Positions 1 to 5,414 of a stretch of 7,257 nucleotides of DNA are shown one piece after another. Position 1 is the stretch's first letter, and each line of letters opens with the position of its first letter. The DNA comes from Pseudomonadota bacterium (lineage in GTDB: Bacteria; Pseudomonadota; Alphaproteobacteria; Sphingomonadales; Sphingomonadaceae). Location: contig JAEZCZ010000136.1 of the NCBI GenBank assembly GCA_023433305.1, positions 1 through 7,257 on the forward strand. Direction: 5' to 3'. Under the pieces are notes generated by a model. The model worked only from the letters and a program-made list of their open reading frames with translations. It was not told where the DNA came from and did no database searches. The translations under genes and the position numbers were made by a program.

Positions 1-245
<245 letters not shown>

Positions 246-299
246 TGTTTCAGTTCCTCTTTTGAGAATGGTTGTCCGGAAAGTTCAGGCAAAGTCGGC

Positions 300-587
300 T
301 CAGCCGACGATCCCCATGATGTCGCTTTCCTTCATGATCAGCAGGTCTTCGCCATCGAGCTTGACCTCGGTGCCGGACCACTTGCCGAACAGGATGCGAT
401 CCCCGACCTTGACGTCCGGCTTGATGCGGTCGCCGTCCTCATTGTAGGCGCCTTCGCCGACGGCGATGACTTCGCCCTCGCTCGGCTTTTCCTTGGCGCT
501 GTCGGGGATGATGATGCCGCCGGCCGTCTTTTCCTCGGCCTCGATGCGGCGGACCAGAACGCGGTCGTGCAGCGGACGGAATGCCAT
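300..587 (-). CDS. groS: Co-chaperonin GroES (10 kDa chaperonin)
   Basis: GroES forms the seven-subunit lid of the GroEL folding chamber in the cytoplasm. The 95-residue product is full length for the family. It starts MAFRPLHDRVLVRR, has the mobile-loop region EEKTAGGIIIPDSAKEKP at residues 18-35 that contacts GroEL through the hydrophobic III triplet, the conserved VGEG at 43-46 near the dome hairpin, and the terminal KESDIMGIVG. The ATG at 585-587 is preceded by GGAAGAGG about ten bases upstream. A longer in-frame reading beginning within the CIRCE region exists, but it would put the regulatory site inside the protein and adds no conserved residues, so I reject it. It is the first gene of the groESL operon; heat-shock control by HrcA is expected from the operator upstream. 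Confidence 0.98.
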   Translation of the reverse strand: MAFRPLHDRVLVRRIEAEEKTAGGIIIPDSAKEKPSEGEVIAVGEGAYNEDGDRIKPDVKVGDRILFGKWSGTEVKLDGEDLLIMKESDIMGIVG

Positions 588-622
588 GTTGATGACCTCT
601 TCCTTGGGTTGATTGATGACTC

Positions 623-649
623 TTGGCACTCTCCACCTGAGAGTGCCAG
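623..649. promoter_or_regulatory. CIRCE operator (HrcA binding site) of groESL
   Basis: The sequence reads TTGGCACTC, nine bases, GAGTGCCAG. It matches the CIRCE consensus TTAGCACTC-N9-GAGTGCTAA except at the third base of the left arm and the two outermost-arm positions on the right. The two arms pair at eight of nine positions. CIRCE is the target of the heat-sensitive repressor HrcA. The site begins about one base after the predicted transcription start and lies between the promoter and the groS start codon, the usual placement for repression. hrcA itself is not in the window. Confidence 0.93.
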
Positions 650-656
650 CGGCGCG

Positions 657-685
657 CATATGGTCAGACCGCAAGTGGTCGTCAA
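657..685 (-). promoter_or_regulatory. Candidate groESL promoter
   Basis: On the minus strand, TTGACG (680-685) is followed 17 bases later by CATATG (657-662). This gives a five-of-six -35 box and a weak -10 box for the housekeeping sigma factor. The -10 surroundings, GACCATAT, also resemble the CCCCATNT type of heat-shock sigma (RpoH) boxes, so use by RpoH alone or by both factors is possible. Predicted start is near base 650, which places CIRCE at the very beginning of the transcript. The promoter lies only about 25 bp beyond the stop codon of the upstream MATE gene. Assignment is from sequence pattern alone. Confidence 0.6.
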
Positions 686-709
686 CTCCGGTTCAGGAAG
701 TTTTTTGCG

Positions 710-2086
710 TCAGACCGGCAGCAGGCCGAGGCGGGCGCGCCGCGCCCAGCGCTGTACCATCAGCAGCGCCACGACCACGAGCCCCACCGCGAGCCCGATC
801 CAGATGCCGATTCCGGCGAGCGGCGTGAAGAACCCGAGGAACACCGACGTGCCGAGGCCGGGCAGCCAGTAGCCGAACAGCGCGTAGACCATCGGCGTGC
901 GCGTATCGCGCAGGCCGCGCAGCGCGCCGGCGGCGACCGCCTGCAAGCCGTCGAAGAGCTGGAACGCCGCCGCGACCACCATGAACTTGACCGCGAAGCC
1001 CATCAGCGCCGCGTTGGCCGCCGCTTCGGTATCGACATAGATGCCGAGCACGAGGCGGGGCGCGAACAGCATGATCGAGGCGGTCGCCACCATGAAACCG
1101 GTGCCGAGCGCGATCCCCACCCAGCCCGCACGGCCGACCGCGACGGAGTCGCGCGCGCCGTAGTGATAGCCGACGCGGATCGTGGCCGCCTGGCCGATTC
1201 CGAACGGGATCTGGAAGGCGAGCGCGGCGACCTGGAGCGCAATGGTGTGGCCGGCGAGCTCCGAGGCGCCGATCCGGCCCATCAGAAAGGCCGCGCCGCT
1301 GAACAGGCCGGCTTCGGCGAGAATCGTCGCCGCCACCGGCAGGCCGGTGCGCAGCAGCTCGCGGAAGCGCTGCCATTCCGAGCGCCACCAGTTGCCGAAC
1401 AGGCGGTAGCGCCGCAGCCCGCGATCGAGCTGGATGGCGACGACGTAGGCCAGGAGCATGAAGATCGAGGTTAGCACGCTCGCCAGCGCGGAGCCTTCAA
1501 GGCCGAGCGCGGGCGCGCCGAGGCGGCCGAACACGAAGGCATAGTTGGCGAGCGCGGCGACGCCGATCGCCAGCGCGGTGATCGCCGTCGCGAAGATCGG
1601 CCGGCCGAGCGCGGAGACGACCGAGCGCAGGACGTTGGCGAAGACCATCGGCACCATCGCCCACATGATCACGCGCATGAAGCCGCCCGCGAGCTCCGCG
1701 ATGCGCGGCGCCTGCCCGGTGAGCAGCATGATCTCGCGCCCGTACCAGCACACCGCCATGCCCGCGAGCCCGCAGGCGAGGCCGAGCCACAGGGCCATGC
1801 GCGTGCTGCGCCGCACCTCGCGCACCGCGTGGCGGCGGCGGCCAAGCTCGGCCGCGATCAGCGCGGCGACCATCCCGGTCAGGCCGGAGAAGCACCACAT
1901 CATCAGCCCGAACAGCGCGATCGCGAGGCTCGAGGCCGCAAGCGCCTCCTCGCCGAGCCGGGCGACGAAGATCACGTCGATCGCGTAGACCAGCATCTGC
2001 AGCAGGTTGGCGGCCGCGAGCGGCCCCGCGAGGCGCAGGGTGGCGGCGAGCTCGCCGCGCCAGGTCGAGGCGGATTCGTCGAACAC
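710..2086 (-). CDS. MATE family multidrug/cation efflux transporter (NorM-like)
   Basis: This is a predicted inner-membrane antiporter that exports organic cations or drugs in exchange for Na+ or H+. From the GTG at 2084-2086 the product is 458 residues, normal for MATE proteins, and it is hydrophobic throughout with room for the family's twelve helices in two halves. Acidic residues match those known in Vibrio NorM: D37 in helix 1 (YAIDVIFVARLG), E258 in helix 7 (LPVAATILAEAGLF) and D379 (FDGLQAVAAGALRGLRDTR), the last being the family's C-half signature. The start is uncertain. The frame stays open to a TTG at 2210-2212 (500 residues) and beyond, but the extra 42 residues are arginine-rich and unlike MATE N-termini. 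Neither start has a clear ribosome binding site. It is divergent from the cytochrome gene and precedes groS on the same strand. The substrate cannot be told. Confidence 0.9.
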   Translation of the reverse strand: MFDESASTWRGELAATLRLAGPLAAANLLQMLVYAIDVIFVARLGEEALAASSLAIALFGLMMWCFSGLTGMVAALIAAELGRRRHAVREVRRSTRMALWLGLACGLAGMAVCWYGREIMLLTGQAPRIAELAGGFMRVIMWAMVPMVFANVLRSVVSALGRPIFATAITALAIGVAALANYAFVFGRLGAPALGLEGSALASVLTSIFMLLAYVVAIQLDRGLRRYRLFGNWWRSEWQRFRELLRTGLPVAATILAEAGLFSGAAFLMGRIGASELAGHTIALQVAALAFQIPFGIGQAATIRVGYHYGARDSVAVGRAGWVGIALGTGFMVATASIMLFAPRLVLGIYVDTEAAANAALMGFAVKFMVVAAAFQLFDGLQAVAAGALRGLRDTRTPMVYALFGYWLPGLGTSVFLGFFTPLAGIGIWIGLAVGLVVVALLMVQRWARRARLGLLPV

Positions 2087-2265
2087 GAAGCGCGGCCGAT
2101 AGGCCTGGATGGTTGCATCTGAAAGCAGCCCGCTGGCAGGCGGCCGCAATTCGGCGCCGGTGAGGCGCGCCGGCCACAAGCGGCGAAAACCAGGGCCTTT
2201 TCGCGCGCGCAATCCGGCGATAGGAGGCGCGGAAATTTCAGGCCAATGCCGAAGGGATTCTTGCG

Positions 2266-2808
2266 ATGAAGTTCACTCCCGCCGTTGCCGCGCTCGCCCC
2301 GGCGCTGTTCGCCCTCGCGGCCTGTGGCGGCGAGGCGAATGAAGCCGAGCAGCCGGTCGACACCGCGCCCGAGGCGACCGAGACCGCGATCCCGGCGGAT
2401 GCGGCCACTCCGGCCCCGGGCGAAACCCCGACCGCCGAGCCGACCCCGGGCGAATCGCCGAGCCCGACCCCTACTCCGAGCGCCACCGCGACCACGGCCG
2501 CCGCCGCGCCAGCCGCAGCGGTCGAGCCGGCCGCGTTCGCGCAGTGCAAGGCCTGCCACTCGGTCGAGCCGGGCAAGCACGGCATCGGCCCCTCGCTGGC
2601 GGGCATCTGGGGTGAGGAAGCGGGCGACGTCGACGGATTCGAGTTCTCGGAAGCGATGGAGCACTCGGACCTGCGCTGGAACCAGGCGACGCTCGACAGG
2701 TACCTGGCCGATCCGCGCGGCACCGTGCCCGGCACCAAGATGGCATTCGGCGGCGTGAAGGACGCGGCCAAGCGGCAGGAAATCATCGATTACCTGAAGG
2801 CGCTCTGA
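2266..2808 (+). CDS. Lipid-anchored class I c-type cytochrome
   Basis: This is a predicted periplasmic electron carrier tethered to a membrane. Residues 1-19 form a signal peptide ending in a lipobox, L17-A18-A19-C20, so Cys20 should be lipidated. Residues 21 to about 88 are a low-complexity acidic then Pro/Thr/Ala-rich linker with one ten-residue repeat (51-60 and 61-70). The cytochrome domain follows, about 90 residues: heme attachment C94-K95-A96-C97-H98, the GPSLAGIWG turn at 108-116, and VPGTKMAFGG at 154-163 supplying the axial Met159. The domain resembles mitochondrial/c2-type cytochrome c and ends at the expected helix. The ATG is preceded by GAAGGG at 2251-2256, nine bases away. The gene stands alone and converges on rplL. 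By analogy with membrane-bound cytochromes cy/c552 it may carry electrons between the bc1 complex and a terminal oxidase; this is inference. Confidence 0.92.
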   Translation: MKFTPAVAALAPALFALAACGGEANEAEQPVDTAPEATETAIPADAATPAPGETPTAEPTPGESPSPTPTPSATATTAAAAPAAAVEPAAFAQCKACHSVEPGKHGIGPSLAGIWGEEAGDVDGFEFSEAMEHSDLRWNQATLDRYLADPRGTVPGTKMAFGGVKDAAKRQEIIDYLKAL

Positions 2809-2840
2809 CGCCTCCCGGCGCCCGGCACGGGTCGCCCGGG

Positions 2841-2876
2841 CAAACGAAAAGGGCGGCGCCTTGCGGTGCCGCCCTT
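2841..2876 (-). terminator. Intrinsic terminator of the rplJ-rplL operon
   Basis: A twelve-base-pair stem with one G-U pair (arms 2849-2860 and 2865-2876, four-base loop 2861-2864) is followed on the minus strand by TTTTCGTTTG. It lies 27 bases beyond the rplL stop codon. The plus-strand side lacks a T tract, so it is oriented for rplL. A separate six-base-pair hairpin (2820-2825 with 2836-2841), without a T run, lies just after the cytochrome gene on the other side. Confidence 0.85.
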
Positions 2877-2902
2877 CGCGTGTCTCTCGAAGAGAGCGAG
2901 GC

Positions 2903-3280
2903 TTACTTGAGCTCGACGGTGCCGCCGGCTTCCTCGATCTTCTTCTTGATCTCTTCGGCCTCGGCCTTGTTGACGCCTTCCTTGATCGGCTTCGGAGCCG
3001 ATTCGACGAGGGTCTTGGCTTCGGTCAGGCCCAGGCCGGTGATGGCGCGGACTTCCTTGATCACCTGGATCTTCTTGCCGCCGTCTCCGGTCAGGATGAC
3101 GTCGAACTCGGTCTTCTCCTCGGCGGCTTCGGCGGCAGCGCCACCACCGGCCGGGGCGGCCACGGCAACCGCCGCGGCGGCGGAAACGCCCCACGCCTCT
3201 TCGAGCGCCTTGGCGAGTTCGGCAGCTTCCATGACGGTGAGCTGCGACAGGTCTTCAACGAGCTTGGCGATATCGGCCAT
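2903..3280 (-). CDS. rplL: Large ribosomal subunit protein bL12 (L7/L12)
   Basis: L7/L12 is the multi-copy stalk protein of the 50S subunit that recruits and stimulates the translational GTPases. The product has 125 residues, the normal length. The N-terminal dimerisation and L10-binding domain spans about 1-33 (MADIAKLVEDLSQLTVMEAA), an Ala/Gly hinge about 34-53, and the C-terminal factor-binding domain about 57-125. The last carries the conserved KIQVIKEVR (70-78), GLGLTEAK (82-89) and the closing EEAGGTVELK. TAGGAG lies about nine bases before the ATG. It follows rplJ by 76 bases and ends before a strong terminator, so transcription is not expected to run on into RNA polymerase genes as it does in the classic arrangement. 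Confidence 0.98.
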   Translation of the reverse strand: MADIAKLVEDLSQLTVMEAAELAKALEEAWGVSAAAAVAVAAPAGGGAAAEAAEEKTEFDVILTGDGGKKIQVIKEVRAITGLGLTEAKTLVESAPKPIKEGVNKAEAEEIKKKIEEAGGTVELK

Positions 3281-3356
3281 GTCTAGTTACTCCTAAGAAT
3301 GATGGACCCACCTTCGCGCTGCGCGCTTCGGCGGGGAATTCGAGAACGGAAGAACC

Positions 3357-3872
3357 TTACGCCGCTTCCTTGGCCCCGTAGGCACCGAAGACGCGAGCGA
3401 GCTTGGCCGCGGGCGCGTTGACCAGCTGCGCCACCTTGGTGGCGGGCGCATTGACCAGGCCCACGATCGTGCCGCGCAGTTCGTCGAGGCTGGGCATCGA
3501 GGCGAGCGCCTTGACCCCTTCCGCGTTGAGCTGCGTGCTGCCCATGGCGCCGCCGACGATCTCGAGCTTGTCGTTCGTCTTGGCGAACTCCACAGCGGCC
3601 TTGGCGGCGGCGACCGGATCGGTCGACCATGCCAGGGCGGTCGGGCCGGTGAGGTGCTCCTCGAGGCCTTCGTACTGGGTGTCCTTCAGGGCGAGCTTGG
3701 CGAGGCGGTTCTTCGCAACCTTGTAGGTCGCGCCAACGTCACGCATCTTCGCACGCAGGGCGGTGGACTGACCCACCGACAAGCCGAGGTTGCGGGTGAC
3801 GACCACCACGCCGACCTCGTTGAAGACCGCGTTGAGCTGGGCGACCGATTCGGCTTTCTGCGAACGATCCAT
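3357..3872 (-). CDS. rplJ: Large ribosomal subunit protein uL10
   Basis: L10 anchors the L7/L12 dimers to the 50S stalk base and, in many bacteria, represses its own mRNA by binding the leader. The 171-residue protein starts MDRSQKAESVAQLNAVF and includes the family's globular core with VVVVTRNLGLSVGQ at 22-35 and YKVAKNRLAKLA at 50-61. Near the C-terminus an eleven-residue segment occurs twice in tandem (139-149 LVNAPATKVAQ and 150-160 LVNAPAAKLAR). These are the helical segments that each bind one L7/L12 dimer. GAAGGAG precedes the ATG by seven bases. It is the first gene of a two-gene operon with rplL; rplK and rplA, its usual upstream partners, are not adjacent here. Confidence 0.98.
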   Translation of the reverse strand: MDRSQKAESVAQLNAVFNEVGVVVVTRNLGLSVGQSTALRAKMRDVGATYKVAKNRLAKLALKDTQYEGLEEHLTGPTALAWSTDPVAAAKAAVEFAKTNDKLEIVGGAMGSTQLNAEGVKALASMPSLDELRGTIVGLVNAPATKVAQLVNAPAAKLARVFGAYGAKEAA

Positions 3873-4102
3873 GCCTTACTCCTTCACAAATGGCCGCGTG
3901 CGTACTGGTGCGCGCGACCGGGTACGTTTGCCGTGCTGCCGCAGCAGAACGGGCGAGTCCGCGATGGGGAAGGAGCTGCGCAAAGCGCGAACGGCGCACG
4001 AGGCGCCGCGAGAAATCTCTTTTCCCCGTCTAGGCTGGAAATTAAGCGCCGGCAGACCCGGTGCACCAACTGTCTCGGACGGATGACCGCCGAAGCGGTC
4101 GG
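3873..4102 (-). promoter_or_regulatory. rplJ 5' leader, candidate L10 autoregulatory region
   Basis: About 230 bases separate the predicted transcription start from rplJ and hold no supportable gene. Several hairpins can be drawn on the minus strand. GACCGC-TTCG-GCGGTC (4085-4100) is a perfect six-pair stem closed by a UUCG tetraloop near the 5' end. Others are GGCGC/GCGCC around 3993-4007, GCGC/GCGC around 3978-3988, and TGCTG/CAGCA around 3934-3946. Leaders before rplJ are known to bind the L10-(L12) complex in other bacteria, and the position fits. I could not identify the kink-turn that defines the known L10 leader family, so the function is inferred from place and structure. Confidence 0.5.
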
Positions 4103-4108
4103 TGCGGG

Positions 4109-4136
4109 CCTCTAGCCGGCGCGAACGAAAAGTCAA
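4109..4136 (-). promoter_or_regulatory. Candidate rplJ-rplL promoter
   Basis: On the minus strand TTGACT (4131-4136, five of six to the -35 consensus) is followed after 16 bases by TAGAGG (4109-4114, weak -10). The predicted start is near 4102. It is the only good -35 box between rplJ and the next gene upstream, and it explains how the operon can be expressed without rplKA upstream. Assigned by pattern only. Confidence 0.55.
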
Positions 4137-4217
4137 TCTGCCATTCGGTTGCGCCCGGTCCCCAGGGCTTTCGCTGAACACAAACGGCGGCGAGCGCGAC
4201 TCGGCGGAAGGGGGCGG

Positions 4218-4242
4218 GGAACCGTTCTGCCGACCAACCGCT
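4218..4242 (+). promoter_or_regulatory. Candidate EcfG-type general stress response promoter
   Basis: GGAAC (4218-4222), 16 bases, then CGCT (4239-4242). The alphaproteobacterial general stress sigma factor EcfG (sigma-T in Caulobacter) uses GGAAC-N16/17-CGTT, so the match is complete in the -35 box and three of four in the -10 box with exact spacing. The predicted start lies about 30 bases before the GTG of the miniprotein gene, leaving a short leader that contains its ribosome binding site. The region from 4137 to 4217, between this and the rplJ promoter, shows nothing else I can support. Confidence 0.5.
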
Positions 4243-4278
4243 AACCCCGGGAAAGCAACTTCATAAGGAGATGGCGCC

Positions 4279-4350
4279 GTGGGCAGGAACGTCACGATTG
4301 GTATCGGAACGCTGATTATCATCCTGATCGTGGTCGCGCTGCTGTTCTGA
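4279..4350 (+). CDS. 23-residue single-helix membrane miniprotein
   Basis: I do not recognise a named family. The product begins MGRNVTIGIG and continues as an unbroken run of Leu, Ile, Val, Thr and Ala up to a terminal Phe, so residues 6-23 form one transmembrane helix. Arg3 and the short polar N-terminus suggest the N-terminus stays in the cytoplasm. The GTG start is eight bases after a strong AAGGAG (4265-4270). The ATG at 4271 touches that site directly and opens a different 14-codon frame, so it is unlikely to be used. A candidate general-stress promoter lies just upstream, and its stop is three bases from the stop of the convergent HTH gene. The ribosome binding site, the purely hydrophobic composition and the promoter together argue for a real gene, but chance cannot be excluded at this length. 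Role unknown; stress-related membrane peptide is a guess. Confidence 0.6.
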   Translation: MGRNVTIGIGTLIIILIVVALLF

Positions 4351-4353
4351 CGG

Positions 4354-4560
4354 TCAGTCCGGTTGGTAACTGAGCAGGTCGCCGGGCTGGCAGTTGAGCT
4401 CCCGGCAGATCGCCTCCAGGGTCGAGAAGCGGATCGCCTTGGCCTTGCCGGTCTTGAGGATCGAGGCATTGGCCAAGGTCAGGTCGATCCGCTCGGCCAG
4501 CTCCGTGAGTGTGATCCCTCGCTCTAGCAGGAGGGCATCGAGCGTGACGGCGATCGGCAT
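4354..4560 (-). CDS. Short Cro/CI-type HTH transcriptional regulator (YozG-like)
   Basis: This 68-residue protein is essentially one helix-turn-helix domain of the HTH_26/YozG type. It begins MPIAVTLDALLLERGITLTE, has the HTH proper at about 17-40 (LTELAERIDLTLANASILKTGK), the family's KAIRFSTLEAICRELNCQPGD at about 41-61, and a short tail. No ligand domain is present. Its ATG shares one base with the stop of the upstream DUF2975 gene (TGATG), so translation is probably coupled. HTH proteins of exactly this kind are recurrent partners of DUF2975 membrane proteins. By analogy it is likely a DNA-binding regulator of its own operon, with the TATCGA inverted repeats upstream of that operon as the obvious target; the target is inference. 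Confidence 0.92.
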   Translation of the reverse strand: MPIAVTLDALLLERGITLTELAERIDLTLANASILKTGKAKAIRFSTLEAICRELNCQPGDLLSYQPD

Positions 4561-5066
4561 CAGACCGTACCGGCGAGATCGTCGTTCATCTCGGCGCCGT
4601 GTCGAAAAACCCTGGCGAGCACGAACAGGATTAGCGCGAGAACCAGACCGTTCAGCGATAGCCCGTTGCCCGTCGAGAACAGGCCCTCGAAGGGCCCGAA
4701 CTTCATGAAGTTGAAGTCGCCGGCGCCAAACATGAACGAAATTCCGGATAGCACCTGATAGCCAAACGCCAGGATCGCCATCTCGTGTAGCCGCCGGACG
4801 TTGCGAAACGCGAAAGGTTCGCCTTGGCGGACGCTCCCGATCATCTGGCCGAGCAGCTGCACGAATCGGAACGATAGCGCGATGGCCGCCCCGGCAATCA
4901 TGTTCATACCGGCGGTTTCGGTCGCGAGTTCCGGGCGCTGCACCATCATCATGGCGAACAGCACGGCAAGTCCCGCGAAGGCGAGAGCGAACACTCCCAT
5001 GAGCACGAAGGTCAGGATGCGGCAGGCCTGCAATGCCCAATCGCCGCGGAAATTTGCTGCTGTCAT
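4560..5066 (-). CDS. DUF2975 family integral membrane protein
   Basis: The function of this family is not established. The 168-residue protein has four hydrophobic segments, about residues 16-42, 53-77, 96-114 and 138-155. Family hallmarks are visible: the loop RQGEPFAFRNVRRL at 80-93 between helices 2 and 3, and the C-terminal LALILFVLARVFRHGAEM at 143-160 leading to a short acidic tail ending in TV. The ATG has GAGG (5073-5076) six bases upstream. It is the first gene of an operon with the HTH regulator, whose start overlaps its stop. In other bacteria these two families are commonly found together, which suggests a membrane component working with, or controlling, a cytoplasmic regulator. 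What it senses is unknown. Promoter and candidate operator lie within 70 bases upstream. Confidence 0.92.
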   Translation of the reverse strand: MTAANFRGDWALQACRILTFVLMGVFALAFAGLAVLFAMMMVQRPELATETAGMNMIAGAAIALSFRFVQLLGQMIGSVRQGEPFAFRNVRRLHEMAILAFGYQVLSGISFMFGAGDFNFMKFGPFEGLFSTGNGLSLNGLVLALILFVLARVFRHGAEMNDDLAGTV

Positions 5067-5092
5067 GATGAACCTCGCTCGAAGTCGCCTAC

Positions 5093-5124
5093 TTATCGAT
5101 TATCGATAATATCGAAAGTCGATA
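5093..5124. promoter_or_regulatory. Two adjacent TATCGA inverted repeats, candidate operator
   Basis: The first element is a perfect 17-base palindrome, TTATCGAT-T-ATCGATAA (5093-5109). The second begins at the next base and is TATCGA-AAG-TCGATA (5110-5124), also perfect. Together they give four ATCGA half-sites within 32 bases in an AT-rich island of an otherwise GC-rich region. They overlay the -10 box and spacer of the DUF2975/HTH operon promoter, the position expected for repression. The encoded HTH protein is the natural candidate binder; no binding evidence is available from sequence. Confidence 0.6.
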
Positions 5125-5133
5125 ATAAGGCAA
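5106..5133 (-). promoter_or_regulatory. Candidate promoter of the DUF2975-HTH operon
   Basis: On the minus strand TTGCCT (5128-5133, four of six) is followed after 16 bases by TATTAT (5106-5111, five of six). The start would fall near 5099, giving a leader of about 32 bases with the GAGG ribosome binding site. The inverted repeats occupy the spacer, the -10 box and the start site. Confidence 0.55.
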
Positions 5134-5154
5134 GCCCAATTTCTTGCCGACGGT

Positions 5155-5183
5155 TTGACAGCGTGTAGCGCCTTCCCTATATG
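5155..5183 (+). promoter_or_regulatory. rpoB promoter (sigma70 type)
   Basis: TTGACA (5155-5160, perfect -35 box) is followed after the optimal 17 bases by TATATG (5178-5183, four of six). This is the best promoter in the window and it points at rpoB. Transcription would start near 5190. It is divergent from the DUF2975 operon promoter, with about 21 bases between the two -35 boxes. Confidence 0.75.
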
Positions 5184-5189
5184 GCCCTC

Positions 5190-5414
5190 ACCGCTCGACC
5201 GCTTCGAGCAAGGCGGGCCCGTGTGCGGGGGCCTTCCACGGATGGAAGCGGCGGGTTTTCCGCTCGATGCGTCATCAATGCTGCGGCTCCGGTTCCGGAA
5301 GGGACCCGGTGTGCCTGCGGCATTTTCGGCGTCTCGACGCGGAGCCGCCCCGCACAGGGCAATCAGTTTTCGGCCGGCGAATCCGGCCAGCACAGCGAAG
5401 AGGCAACTCCCTCC
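5190..5414 (+). promoter_or_regulatory. Long 5' untranslated leader of rpoB
   Basis: About 225 bases lie between the predicted start and the rpoB ATG. Two perfect six-pair hairpins stand out: GCTCGA-CCGCT-TCGAGC (5193-5209), at the very 5' end, and GGCCGG-CGAAT-CCGGCC (5372-5388), which ends eight bases before the GAAGAGG (5397-5403) likely to serve as ribosome binding site. The latter could affect access to that site. I see no conserved riboswitch and no credible leader peptide. A regulatory role is inferred from length and structure only. Confidence 0.4.

Noticed and set aside
2246..2269. Seven-codon frame ending in an ATGA overlap with the cytochrome c start
   Set aside because: The AGGAGG at 2222-2227 is 18 bases from its ATG, too far; the overlap is probably chance.
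3281..3356. CG-rich near-palindrome in the rplJ-rplL gap as a possible attenuator
   Set aside because: The CGCGC/GCGCG arms leave a loop of one base and no T tract follows, so I see no usable terminator or attenuator.
3410..3475. 33-base tandem similarity within rplJ
   Set aside because: It encodes the two L7/L12-dimer binding segments of L10, a normal family feature and not a mobile or unstable repeat.
4271..4315. 14-codon frame from the ATG at 4271
   Set aside because: The ATG abuts AAGGAG with no spacing, and the product has no feature; the GTG eight bases on is better placed.
3876..4469. 197-residue minus-strand frame across the rplJ leader and promoter regions
   Set aside because: It crosses two promoters and part of the HTH gene, is Arg/Ser/Pro-rich and has no family resemblance.
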